Shown in pieces: positions 18,836 to 28,100 of a stretch of 64,000 bases of DNA. The position numbers and the translations under genes are program-made. The DNA is taken from assembly GCA_000720845.1 (NCBI GenBank), contig JODU01000018.1:62001-126000 (forward strand), written 5' to 3'. The notes under the pieces were generated by a model. It had not been told where the DNA came from. It saw only the letters and a list, made by a program, of their open reading frames with translations, and made no database searches. The stretch comes from Kitasatospora aureofaciens (GTDB taxonomy: Bacteria; Actinomycetota; Actinomycetes; Streptomycetales; Streptomycetaceae). How positions within the stretch are numbered: the first letter of the stretch is position 1; the number at the start of each line of letters is the position of its first letter.

Positions 18836-19630
18836 GTGGCCGGACCGACCACCGCCGAGCGGGGTGCACGCCAGCAGGAGTCGTCCGGCCCGCCCCGGAC
18901 CCGCCGGTTCCGCCCGCCTCGCCTTCGTACGATCATCATTCTCGCCGTCGCGCTCGTGTGCGTCGCGGGCGGAACCGTCTGGGTGCTCTACGGCTCGAAC
19001 TGGACGCGACTGGAACAGGTGTCGGTGTCGGGAACACGTGTCCTGACGCCCGCGCAGGTGCGCGAGGCCGCCGACGTGCCGGTCGGGGACCCGCTGGTCT
19101 CGGTCGACACGGAGGCGGTCGAGGCCCGGCTGCGCCGGAAAATGCCCCGCATTGACGAGGTCGAGGTGGAGCGTTCCTGGCCGCACGGAATCGGACTGAA
19201 AGTGACTGAGCGCACTCCGGTCCTGATTACCCAAAAGGGCCGAAACTTCGTGGAAGTGGACGATGAAGGCGTCCGTTTCGCCACGGTTTCCAAGGCACCG
19301 AAAGGCGTGCCCGTGCTGGAATTGGAACCCGCCCGTTCCGGCTCCGCCGCCGCGAGTCTGCGCCGCTTCGACGACGACCGCCTGGTGCGCGAGGCGGTGC
19401 GGGTGGCCGGCCGGCTTCCTGGCCGGGTCGCCCGGGACACACAGGTCGTCAAGGTCCGTTCCTACGACGACATCTCGCTGGAGTTGAGCGGCGACCGGAC
19501 CGTGTCGTGGGGGAGCGGTGAGCAGGGTGTGCGCAAGGCCCGCGCGCTCACCGCCCTCATGAAAGCGACGCCCGACGCGCGGCACTTCGACGTGAGTGTT
19601 CCCACCGCCCCCGCGTCATCGGGGAGTTGA
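18836..19630 (+). CDS. ftsQ: Cell-division protein FtsQ/DivIB
   Basis: 264 aa. A short basic cytoplasmic tail and one membrane helix (TIIILAVALVCVAGGTVWVLY, about residues 31-51) precede a POTRA domain (LEQVSVSGTRVLTPAQVREAADV) and a beta domain. FtsQ recruits FtsL, DivIC, FtsW and FtsI to the septum. GTG 18836 sits 3 nt after a GGGGAG; the longer open frame upstream is a shadow of murG. Its end borders the ftsZ regulatory region. Confidence 0.92.
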   Translation: MAGPTTAERGARQQESSGPPRTRRFRPPRLRTIIILAVALVCVAGGTVWVLYGSNWTRLEQVSVSGTRVLTPAQVREAADVPVGDPLVSVDTEAVEARLRRKMPRIDEVEVERSWPHGIGLKVTERTPVLITQKGRNFVEVDDEGVRFATVSKAPKGVPVLELEPARSGSAAASLRRFDDDRLVREAVRVAGRLPGRVARDTQVVKVRSYDDISLELSGDRTVSWGSGEQGVRKARALTALMKATPDARHFDVSVPTAPASSGS

Positions 19631-19720
19631 CGGGTATCCGTGCAGGCCAGCACCCTGGTTGGGCAGCGCTACGGCTGATCACATAGGGTGAAAAGAAAAA
19701 CGGGAGGTTCGGCGTGTTCG

Positions 19721-19750
19721 TTGAACGTGCGCCACTTGTCGACTTAGTGT
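19721..19750 (+). promoter_or_regulatory. Candidate ftsZ promoter
   Basis: TTGAAC (19721-19726), an 18-nt spacer, then TAGTGT (19745-19750). Start near 19757 would leave a leader of about 160 nt. A weaker candidate pairs TTGGGC (19659-19664) with TAGGGT (19684-19689). Several ftsZ promoters, one developmentally induced, are known in S. coelicolor; I cannot match them one to one. Confidence 0.5.
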
Positions 19751-19811
19751 CCTGTTCGGAAGAGTCCAAGGAACAGACACACTGGTAACCCTAAACTTCA
19801 GCGTTAGGGTT
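19746..19811 (+). promoter_or_regulatory. Inverted repeats and GACAC box upstream of ftsZ
   Basis: An imperfect inverted repeat pairs 19746-19757 with 19771-19783 (one bulge); its right arm holds GACAC (19776-19780), the motif bound by the sporulation regulator WhiA. A second, perfect repeat is AACCCTAA (19787-19794) with TTAGGGTT (19804-19811), loop 9 nt. Either could be an operator or an mRNA hairpin. Confidence 0.5.
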
Positions 19812-19917
19812 CGGGTCGGCGCTACGGACCGTCCCAATCGGCATCAGTCGTCGGGTCGCGGGGGCATCAGTGCTTCGGCGGTCGGCGACACGTAACTCGA
19901 GGCGAGAGGCCTTCGAC

Positions 19918-21120
19918 GTGGCAGCACCGCAGAACTACCTCGCAGTCATCAAAGTCATCGGTGTCGGCGGCGGTGGTGTCAATGCCATCAACCGGATGAT
20001 CGAGGTCGGTCTCAAGGGCGTCGAGTTCATCGCCATCAACACCGACGCACAGGCGCTGTTGATGAGCGACGCCGACGTCAAGCTCGACGTCGGCCGCGAA
20101 CTCACCCGCGGACTCGGCGCCGGAGCCAACCCGGCCGTCGGCCGCAAGGCCGCCGAGGACCACCGCGAGGAGATCGAGGAGGTCCTCAAGGGGGCCGACA
20201 TGGTCTTCGTGACAGCCGGTGAAGGCGGCGGCACCGGCACCGGCGGCGCGCCCGTCGTGGCCAACATCGCCCGCTCGCTGGGCGCCCTCACCATCGGCGT
20301 GGTCACCCGCCCGTTCACCTTCGAGGGGCGGCGCCGGGCCAACCAGGCCGAGGACGGCATCGCCGAGCTCCGCGAAGAGGTCGACACCCTCATCGTCATC
20401 CCCAACGACCGGCTGCTGTCCATCTCGGACCGCCAGGTCAGCGTGCTCGACGCGTTCAAGTCCGCCGACCAGGTGCTGCTGTCGGGTGTGCAGGGCATCA
20501 CCGACCTCATCACCACCCCCGGCCTGATCAACCTCGACTTCGCCGACGTGAAGTCGGTCATGTCCGAGGCCGGTTCGGCGCTGATGGGCATCGGCTCGGC
20601 CCGCGGCGACGACCGCGCGGTGGCCGCCGCCGAGATGGCGATCTCCTCGCCGCTGCTCGAGGCGTCCATCGACGGCGCCCGGGGCGTGCTGCTCTCCATC
20701 TCCGGCGGCTCCGACCTCGGCCTGTTCGAGATCAACGAGGCCGCCCAGCTGGTCAGCGAGGCGGCCCACCCCGAGGCCAACATCATCTTCGGCGCGGTCA
20801 TCGACGACGCCCTCGGCGACGAGGTGCGGGTCACCGTGATCGCGGCCGGCTTCGACGGGGGCCAGCCGCCCTCCAAGCGGGACAACGTCCTCGGGTCCTC
20901 CTCGGCCAAGCGCGAGGAGCCCACCCCGGCCCGGCAGTCCGAGAGCCGCCCGTCCTTCGGCTCGCTCGGCAGTGTCAAGCCCAAGGAGGAGCCCGAGCAG
21001 GCGCCCGCGCCGGAGCCGGTCGCCGACCTTCCGCCGGTCTCCCCGCCGCCGGTTCCGCCGTCGCGGACCTACTCGGACAGCGCGGCCGAGGAACTGGACG
21101 TGCCGGACTTCCTGAAGTGA
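19918..21120 (+). CDS. ftsZ: Tubulin-like cell-division GTPase FtsZ
   Basis: 400 aa. It polymerises into the Z ring and, in sporulating hyphae, ladders of rings. The GTPase signature GGGTGTGGAPVVANIA is complete, as are VGGGGVNAINRM near the start and the T7 loop LINLDFADVKSVM. A disordered linker rich in Pro and Glu leads to the C-terminal peptide ending ELDVPDFLK, the SepF contact. GTG 19918 (protein MAAPQNYLAV) has GAGAGG 8 nt upstream; the open frame further 5' to 19870 is not needed. It overlaps the next gene by 4 nt. Confidence 0.98.
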   Translation: MAAPQNYLAVIKVIGVGGGGVNAINRMIEVGLKGVEFIAINTDAQALLMSDADVKLDVGRELTRGLGAGANPAVGRKAAEDHREEIEEVLKGADMVFVTAGEGGGTGTGGAPVVANIARSLGALTIGVVTRPFTFEGRRRANQAEDGIAELREEVDTLIVIPNDRLLSISDRQVSVLDAFKSADQVLLSGVQGITDLITTPGLINLDFADVKSVMSEAGSALMGIGSARGDDRAVAAAEMAISSPLLEASIDGARGVLLSISGGSDLGLFEINEAAQLVSEAAHPEANIIFGAVIDDALGDEVRVTVIAAGFDGGQPPSKRDNVLGSSSAKREEPTPARQSESRPSFGSLGSVKPKEEPEQAPAPEPVADLPPVSPPPVPPSRTYSDSAAEELDVPDFLK

Positions 21121-21845
21121 TAGGACAGCGCGACACCGTGAACGGCGCGCACTTCGGCTTCACCGACCGGTGGGGCGGAGTGAGCGCCGTTCCGTACGAG
21201 GAGCTCAACCTCGGCGGCGCGGTCGGTGACGACCCCGCCGCCGTCTTGGCCAACCGGGAGCTGGCGGCCAAGTCGCTGGGCGTCGATCCCGCCCGGGTGG
21301 TCTGGATGAACCAGGTGCACGGCGCCGACGTCGCCGTGGTCGACGGGCCCTGGGGAGACCGCCCGGTCCCGCGGGTCGACGCGGTCGTCACCGCCGAACG
21401 CGGTCTCGCTCTCGCCGTCCTCACCGCCGACTGCGTGCCCGTCCTGCTCGCCGACCCGGTCTCCGGCGTCGCCGCCGCGGCCCACGCGGGCCGGCCGGGG
21501 CTGGTCGCCGGGGTCGTCCCCGCCGTCGTACGGGCCATGACCGGACTCGGCGCGGACCCCGCCAGGATCGTCGCCCGCACCGGACCCGCCGTGTGCGGCC
21601 GGTGCTACGAGGTGCCCGAGGAGATGCGCGCCGAGGTGGCCGCCGTCGAGCCGGCCGCGTACGCCGACACCAGCTGGGGCACTGCGGCGCTCGACGTGAG
21701 CGCCGGGGTGCACGCGCAGCTCGAACGACTCGGGGTGCGCGACCGGGCGCAGTCGCCGGTGTGCACCCGGGAGTCGAAGGACCACTTCTCGTACCGACGC
21801 GACCGCACCACAGGGCGGCTCGCGGGCTATGTGTGGCTGGACTGA
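21117..21845 (+). CDS. ylmD: YlmD/YfiH family protein (PgeF-type, purine nucleoside phosphorylase)
   Basis: 242 aa. The family carries a zinc site from His and Cys residues, seen here in MNQVHGADV, LTADCVPVLL and AAAHAGRPGLV. Members were once called multicopper laccases; some are now known to act on purine nucleosides, and an editing role in peptidoglycan precursor synthesis has been reported for the E. coli protein. Start GTG 21117 overlaps the ftsZ stop, so it should be translated with ftsZ. Its exact activity in Streptomyces is not settled. Confidence 0.85.
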   Translation: MIGQRDTVNGAHFGFTDRWGGVSAVPYEELNLGGAVGDDPAAVLANRELAAKSLGVDPARVVWMNQVHGADVAVVDGPWGDRPVPRVDAVVTAERGLALAVLTADCVPVLLADPVSGVAAAAHAGRPGLVAGVVPAVVRAMTGLGADPARIVARTGPAVCGRCYEVPEEMRAEVAAVEPAAYADTSWGTAALDVSAGVHAQLERLGVRDRAQSPVCTRESKDHFSYRRDRTTGRLAGYVWLD

Positions 21846-21851
21846 TGGGGC

Positions 21852-22571
21852 ATGACGGACCGTAAGCACGAACTCGCCGCGAACCTGGCGAAAGTGGAAG
21901 AGCGCATCACCGCCGCGTGCGCGGCCGCCGGCCGTCCGCGTGAGGACGTGACCCTCATCGTGGTCACCAAGACCTATCCGGCGGACGATGTGCGCATTCT
22001 CTCGGAACTCGGGGTGCGCCACGTCGCGGAGAACCGCGACCAGGACGCGGCACCCAAGGCCGCTGCCTGCTCGGATCTGCCGCTTTCCTGGCATTTCGTC
22101 GGCCAGTTGCAGACCAACAAGGTGCGGTCCGTGGTCGGTTACGCGGACGTCGTGCAGTCGGTCGACCGGGCGAAGCTGGTCACGGCCCTGTCGAAGGAGG
22201 CCGTACGGACCGGCCGCGAGGTGGGCTGTCTCCTCCAGGTCGCGCTCGACGCGGGGGAGAGCGGGCGCGGGGAGCGCGGCGGTGTCCCGCCCGCCGGAAT
22301 CGAAGAGTTGGCCGACCTGGTCGCCGGATCGGACGGGCTGCGGTTCGACGGGCTGATGACCGTGGCCCCGCTCACCGGTGAGTACGCGGGACGCCAACAG
22401 GAGGCGTTCGAGCACCTCATGGATTTGTCGACCTACGTGCGCCGAACCCATCCGGCTGCGAACATGGTCTCCGCGGGGATGAGTGCGGACCTCGAACAGG
22501 CCGTGGCCGCCGGAGCGACACATGTACGCGTCGGCACTGCGGTACTCGGAGTCCGACCCAGGCTCGGGTAA
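21852..22571 (+). CDS. ylmE: YggS/YlmE family PLP-binding protein
   Basis: 239 aa, single-domain alanine-racemase-like TIM barrel. The PLP lysine is in LIVVTKTYPADDV; the phosphate-binding part is near SAGMSADLEQAVAAGATHVRVGTAVLG. The family is involved in pyridoxal phosphate homeostasis and has no proven racemase activity. It lies 6 nt after ylmD in the conserved ftsZ-ylmD-ylmE-sepF-ylmG-divIVA string. Confidence 0.92.
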   Translation: MTDRKHELAANLAKVEERITAACAAAGRPREDVTLIVVTKTYPADDVRILSELGVRHVAENRDQDAAPKAAACSDLPLSWHFVGQLQTNKVRSVVGYADVVQSVDRAKLVTALSKEAVRTGREVGCLLQVALDAGESGRGERGGVPPAGIEELADLVAGSDGLRFDGLMTVAPLTGEYAGRQQEAFEHLMDLSTYVRRTHPAANMVSAGMSADLEQAVAAGATHVRVGTAVLGVRPRLG

Positions 22572-22699
22572 CGTCGCCAAGAAGTCGGACCACAGCAGAA
22601 AATATGGTCATTACCGCCGAAAGGCGGAGGCAACGACCTCGTGGATCGCAGGCACTTGGAGTCGTCAGCAGATCCACCACAGAGCGGAGGACTCAGAGA

Positions 22700-23341
22700 A
22701 TGGCCGGCGCGATGCGCAAGATGGCGGTCTACCTCGGCCTCGTGGAGGACGATGGGTACGACGGCCGGGGGTTCGACCCCGACGACGACTTCGAACCCGA
22801 ACTGGACCCGGAACCCGAGCGGGATCACCGGCGCCACGAACCAGCGCACCAGTCACATGGTGCGCATCAGTCCCAAAGGGACGAAGAGGTACGAGTCGCA
22901 CAACCCCCCGCGCAGCGCGAGCCGATGCCCCGTTCCGCTTCGCTCGCGGCGGAATCCGGCCGTCCGGCGCGGATCGCGCCCGTGGCGTCCATCACACAAG
23001 AACGCGCAAGCCTGGAAAAGAGCGCACCGGTCATCATGCCCAAGGTCGTGTCCGAACGAGAGCCCTACCGGATCACCACACTTCACCCCCGGACCTACAA
23101 CGAGGCCCGTACCATCGGGGAACACTTCCGTGAGGGCACGCCGGTGATCATGAATCTCACTGAGATGGATGACACAGATGCGAAGCGACTTGTCGACTTT
23201 GCGGCCGGTTTGGTGTTTGGTCTTCACGGCAGTATCGAGCGGGTGACGCAGAAGGTGTTCCTGCTGTCTCCTGCTAACGTCGATGTCACGGCGGAGGACA
23301 AGGCCCGCATCGCAGAGGGCGGGTTCTTCAACCAGAGCTGA
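22700..23341 (+). CDS. sepF: Cell-division protein SepF
   Basis: 213 aa. The N-terminal amphipathic membrane anchor is MAGAMRKMAVYLGLVEDDGY; an acidic, low-complexity linker follows, and the SepF core covers about residues 115-213 (RTYNEARTIGEHFREGTPVIMNLTEMDDTDAKRL onward). SepF tethers FtsZ to the membrane; actinobacteria lack FtsA. ATG 22700 has GGAGG 9 nt upstream; upstream frame is not conserved in kind. The 128-nt gap before it holds a small GNRA-type hairpin at 22614-22627. Confidence 0.95.
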   Translation: MAGAMRKMAVYLGLVEDDGYDGRGFDPDDDFEPELDPEPERDHRRHEPAHQSHGAHQSQRDEEVRVAQPPAQREPMPRSASLAAESGRPARIAPVASITQERASLEKSAPVIMPKVVSEREPYRITTLHPRTYNEARTIGEHFREGTPVIMNLTEMDDTDAKRLVDFAAGLVFGLHGSIERVTQKVFLLSPANVDVTAEDKARIAEGGFFNQS

Positions 23342-23422
23342 GACGCACCACCGGTACAGAGCAAGAACACGGGCCCGAGTCAGGGTCCGAGAGATGGTTC
23401 AGGGGAGAGGGAAGCACAGGTC

Positions 23423-23707
23423 ATGAGCGTGGTCCTGGATGTCGTCTACATCGCGCTGATGTGCTTCCTCATCGTGCTCATCTTCCGGTTGGTCATGGAC
23501 TACGTCTTCCAGTTCGCCCGCTCGTGGCAACCCGGCAAGGCGATGGTGGTCGTTCTGGAGGCCACCTACACTGTCACCGATCCACCGTTGAAGCTTCTGC
23601 GGCGGTTCATCCCGCCGCTGCGTCTCGGGGGCGTGGCGCTCGACCTGTCCTTCTTCGTACTGATGATCATCGTCTACATCCTGATCTCGATCGTGAGCCG
23701 GCTGTGA
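23423..23707 (+). CDS. ylmG: YlmG/YggT family membrane protein
   Basis: 94 aa, two hydrophobic helices (VVYIALMCFLIVLIFRLVMDYVF and LDLSFFVLMIIVYILISIV) joined by an amphipathic loop containing PPLKLLRRFIPP, the YGGT signature. Family members affect nucleoid or envelope organisation; the mechanism is unknown. ATG 23423 has GAGAGGGAAG upstream. Position between sepF and divIVA is conserved across Gram-positive bacteria. Confidence 0.92.
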   Translation: MSVVLDVVYIALMCFLIVLIFRLVMDYVFQFARSWQPGKAMVVVLEATYTVTDPPLKLLRRFIPPLRLGGVALDLSFFVLMIIVYILISIVSRL

Positions 23708-23762
23708 TCGATGAGAGAGATACGGGCTTGCCGAATGCCGACGACAACGTTGAGGTGAAGAG

Positions 23763-24947
23763 ATGCCGTTGACCCCCGAGGACGTGCGGAACAAGCAGTT
23801 CACGACCGTCCGCCTCCGAGAAGGCTATGACGAGGACGAGGTCGATGCCTTCCTCGACGAGGTCGAAGCCGAACTGACCCGGCTGCTCCGCGAGAACGAG
23901 GACCTGCGCGCCAAGCTGGCCGCGGCCACGCGCGCGGCCGCGCAGAACCAGCAGAACATGCGCAAGCCTCCGGAACCTCCGCAGGATCAGCAGCAGCCGC
24001 CGCAGCACCAGCAGCAGGGGCATCCCCAGCAGCAGGGCGGTATGCCGCAGCAGGGCATGCGAGGTCCCGGCGCTCCGGTGCCCGCCGGCATATCGGGCCC
24101 GCCGCAGCAGCAGATGGGTGGCCCCATGGGTGGTCCGCCCCAGCTGCCGAGCGGTGCCCCGCAGCTGCCCGCCGGCCCCGGCGGACAGGGTGGCCCGCAG
24201 GGTCCCGGCCCGATGGGCCAGGGTCCGGGGCCGATGGGCCAGGGCCCGGGTCCGATGCAGGGCCAGATGGGTCCCGGTCCGATGGGCGGCCCCATGGGCG
24301 GCCCGCAGGGTCCCGGTGGGCCCGGCATGCCCGGTCAGGGCGGCCCCGGTGGCGACAGCGCCGCCCGGGTGCTCTCGCTGGCCCAGCAGACCGCCGACCA
24401 GGCGATCGCCGAGGCCCGTTCCGAGGCCAACAAGATCGTCGGCGAGGCCCGTTCGCGCGCCGAGGGTCTGGAGCGGGACGCCCGTGCCAAGGCGGACGCC
24501 CTGGAGCGGGACGCGCAGGAGAAGCACCGCGTCGCGATGGGCTCCCTGGAGTCCGCCCGCGCCACGCTGGAGCGCAAGGTCGAGGACCTGCGCGGCTTCG
24601 AGCGCGAGTACCGCACGCGGCTGAAGTCCTACCTGGAGTCGCAGCTGCGTCAGCTGGAGACCCAGGCGGACGACTCGCTCGCCCCGCCGCGCACGCCCGC
24701 GACGGCCTCCCTGCCGCCGTCCCCGGCGCCCTCGATGGCACCGGCCGGCGCCAGTGCCCCGTCCTACGGCGGCAACCAGTCGATGGGCAGTGGTCCGGGC
24801 CAGTCCGGCCCGTCCTACGGCGGCCAGCAGCAGATGTCGCCGGCGATGACCCAGCCGATGGCACCGGTGCGGCCCCAGGGGCCGTCGCCGATGGGGCAGG
24901 CGCCTTCGCCGATGCGCGGGTTCCTGATCGACGAGGACGACAACTGA
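23763..24947 (+). CDS. divIVA: Polar growth determinant DivIVA
   Basis: 394 aa. The N-terminal membrane-curvature domain is MPLTPEDVRNKQFTTVRLREGYDEDEVDAFLDEVEAEL, followed by a coiled coil. A Gln/Pro/Gly/Met linker of about 120 residues with repeated GQGPGPM units (about 60-190) leads to a second coiled coil (about 205-300) and a Pro/Ser/Gly-rich tail. In Streptomyces DivIVA marks hyphal tips and organises apical wall growth and branching. The linker is the Streptomyces-type feature. Two hairpin terminators follow. Confidence 0.97.
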   Translation: MPLTPEDVRNKQFTTVRLREGYDEDEVDAFLDEVEAELTRLLRENEDLRAKLAAATRAAAQNQQNMRKPPEPPQDQQQPPQHQQQGHPQQQGGMPQQGMRGPGAPVPAGISGPPQQQMGGPMGGPPQLPSGAPQLPAGPGGQGGPQGPGPMGQGPGPMGQGPGPMQGQMGPGPMGGPMGGPQGPGGPGMPGQGGPGGDSAARVLSLAQQTADQAIAEARSEANKIVGEARSRAEGLERDARAKADALERDAQEKHRVAMGSLESARATLERKVEDLRGFEREYRTRLKSYLESQLRQLETQADDSLAPPRTPATASLPPSPAPSMAPAGASAPSYGGNQSMGSGPGQSGPSYGGQQQMSPAMTQPMAPVRPQGPSPMGQAPSPMRGFLIDEDDN

Positions 24948-25002
24948 GCTGTGTCGGACTGACGTCCGGTAGGTAGTACGGCGCAGCCGTCGGCAGCGTT
25001 CA

Positions 25003-25037
25003 GGGCGGGCCCCGGGTTTCTGACCCGGGGCCCGCCC
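25003..25037. terminator. Terminator after divIVA
   Basis: Perfect inverted repeat, 15-bp arms (25003-25017, 25023-25037), 5-nt loop, followed by TTTG on the plus strand. It closes the dcw cluster and may work in both directions. Confidence 0.85.
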
Positions 25038-25119
25038 TTTGTCGTGCGCGGCTCCGGGTGCGGGGCGTTGGTGTCGGTGCCGGGAGCAGCCGGGGCCACG
25101 GCTGCCCGCGGTCGTGGCA

Positions 25120-25150
25120 GAGGGCCCGCACCCCCCGGATGCGGGCCCTC
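25120..25150 (-). terminator. Terminator after ileS
   Basis: Perfect inverted repeat, 11-bp arms (25120-25130, 25140-25150), 9-nt loop, starting 14 nt beyond the ileS stop on the minus strand. Confidence 0.75.
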
Positions 25151-25164
25151 GTCGCTCTTCCCGG

Positions 25165-28100
25165 TTACTGCTTGCGCAGGCGGAACACCAGGGACAGGCC
25201 CTCGTCCGTGAACGGCTCCCCGTACGTGTCGTCCGCCTCGCCCTGGGCGAAGTCCGTCGCCAGGACCTCGTCGGCGATCAGGCCGGAGTGGTCGGTCAGG
25301 GCGGCGATCGTCGCCGGGTCCGTGGCGGTCCAGCGCAGGGCGATCCGGTCGGCGACGTCGAGGCCGCTGTTCTTGCGGGCCTCCTGGATCAGGCGGATCG
25401 CGTCCCGGGCGAGGCCCGCGCGGCGCAGCTCCTCGGTGATCTCCAGGTCGAGCGCCACCGTCGCGCCCGAGTCGGAGGCGACCGACCAGCCCTCGCGCGG
25501 CGTCTCGGTGATGATCACCTCGTCGGGAGCGAGGGTGACGGTCTCGCCGTCGACCTCCACCGAGGCCGTGCCCTCGCGCAGGGCGAGGGACAGCGCGGCG
25601 GCGTCCGCGGCGGCGACGGCCTTGGCCACGTCCTGGACGCGCTTGCCGAACCGCTTGCCCAGCGCCCGGAAGTTGGCCTTCGCGGTCGTGTCGACCAGGG
25701 AGCCGCCGACCTCGCTCAGCGACGCGAGGGAGGCGACGTTCAGCTCCTCCGTGATCTGCGTGTGCAGCTCGGGGGAGAGCGTGTCGAAGCCTGCCACCGC
25801 GATCAGCGCGCGGCTGAGCGGCTGCCGGGTCTTGACGCCCGACTCCGCGCGCGTGGCACGGCCCAGCTCGACCAGGCGGCGGACCAGGACCATCTGCTTC
25901 GACAGCTGAGGGTCGATGGCCGACAGGTCGGCCTCGGGCCACGAGGACAGGTGCACCGACTCCGGCGCGCCCGGGGTGACCGGCACGACCAGGTCCTGCC
26001 AGACCCGCTCGGTGATGAACGGGGTCAGCGGGGCCATGAGCTTGGTGACCGTCTCGACGACCTCGTGCAGCGTGCGCAGCGCGGCCTTGTCGCCCTGCCA
26101 GAAGCGGCGGCGGGAGCGGCGCACGTACCAGTTGGACAGGTCGTCGACGAACGCGGACAGCAGCCTGCCGGCCCGCTGGGTGTCGTACGCGTCCAGCGCC
26201 TGCGTCACCTGGTCGGTCAGCGCGTGCAGCTCGGAGAGCAGCCAGCGGTCCAGGACCGGGCGGTCGGCCGGGGCCGGGTCGGCCCCGCTCGGCGCCCAGC
26301 CCGAGGTGCGGGCGTACAGGGCCTGGAAGGCGACCGTGTTCCAGTAGGTGAGGAGCGTCTTGCGGACGACCTCCTGGATGGTGCCGTGGCCCACCCGGCG
26401 GGCCGCCCAGGGCGAACCGCCGGCCGCCATGAACCAGCGGACGGCGTCGGCGCCGTGCTGGTCCATCAGCGGGATCGGCTGCAGGATGTTGCCCAGGTGC
26501 TTGGACATCTTGCGGCCGTCCTCGGCGAGGATGTGGCCGAGGCAGACCACGTTCTCGTAGGACGACTTGTCGAAGACCAGGGTGCCGATCGCCATCAGCG
26601 TGTAGAACCAGCCGCGGGTCTGGTCGATGGCCTCGGAGATGAACTGCGCCGGGTAGCGGCTCTCGAACAGCTCCTTGTTCTTGTACGGGTAGCCCCACTG
26701 CGCGAACGGCATCGAACCCGAGTCGTACCAGGCGTCGATGACCTCCGGCACGCGCACCGCTTCGCGGGAGCAGCCCTCGTGGGTGCAGGTGAAGGTCACG
26801 TCGTCGATGAACGGGCGGTGCGGGTCCAGGGCCGACTGGTCGGTGCCGGACAGCTCGGTCAGCTCCGCGCGGGAGCCGACGACCGTGAGGTGGTCCTCCT
26901 CGCAGCGCCAGATCGGCAGCGGGGTGCCCCAGTAGCGGTTGCGGGAGAGCGCCCAGTCGATGTTGTTGTTCAGCCAGTCGCCGTACCGGCCGTGCTTGAC
27001 CGCGTCCGGGAACCAGTTGGTCTTCTCGTTCTCCTGGAGGAGGCGGTCCTTGATGGCGGTGGTGCGGATGTACCAGGACGGCTGCGCGTAGTACAGCAGG
27101 GCCGTGTGGCAGCGCCAGCAGTGCGGGTAGCTGTGCTCGTAAGGGATGTGCTTGAAGAGCAGGCCCCGGGTGTCCAGGTCCTCGGTCAGCTTCTCGTCGG
27201 CCTTCTTGAAGAAGACGCCGCCGACCAGCGGGACGTCCTCCTCGAAGGTGCCGTCGGGGCGGACCGGGTTGACCACCGGCAGGCCGTAGGCGCGGCAGAC
27301 CTTGAGGTCGTCCTCACCGAAGGCGGGGGACTGGTGGACGAGGCCGGTGCCGTCCTCGGTGGTGACGTAGTCCGCGTTCACCACGTAGTGCGCGGGCTCC
27401 GGGAACTCCACCAGCTCGAACGGGCGCCGATACGTCCAGCGCTCCATCTCGGCGCCGGTGAAGGACTGCCCGGTGGTCTCCCAGCCCTCGCCGAGGGCCT
27501 TGTCCACCAGCGGCTCGGCGACGACCAGCTTCTCCTCGCCATCGGTCGCGACGACGTAGGTGACGTCGGGGTGCGCGGCGACCGCGGTGTTGGAGACCAG
27601 GGTCCACGGGGTCGTCGTCCAGACGACCAGCGCGGCCTCGCCGGCCAGGGGTCCCGAGGTCAGCGGGAAGCGGACGTAGACGGACGGGTCGACGACCGTC
27701 TCGTAGCCCTGGGCCAGCTCGTGGTCGGACAGGCCGGTGCCGCAGCGGGGGCACCAGGGGGCGACGCGGTGGTCCTGGACCAGCAGGCCCTTGTTGAAGA
27801 TCTCCTTCAGCGACCACCAGACGGACTCGATGTACTCGGGGTCCATCGTGCGGTACGGGTCCTGGAGGTCGGCCCAGTACCCCATGCGCGTCGTGAGCTC
27901 TTCGAAGGCGTCGGTGTGGCGGGTCACCGACTCGCGGCACTTCGCGTTGAACTCGGCGATGCCGTACGCTTCGATGTCCTGCTTGCCGGAGAAGCCCAGC
28001 TCCTTCTCCACCGCCAGCTCCACCGGCAGGCCGTGGCAGTCCCAGCCGGCCTTGCGGCCCACGTGGTAGCCGCGCATCGTGCGGAAGCGGGGGAAGACGT

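Noticed and set aside
21117..21845. Multicopper laccase annotation for ylmD
   Set aside because: The protein lacks the cupredoxin domains of multicopper oxidases; the conserved His/Cys residues fit the YfiH zinc site.
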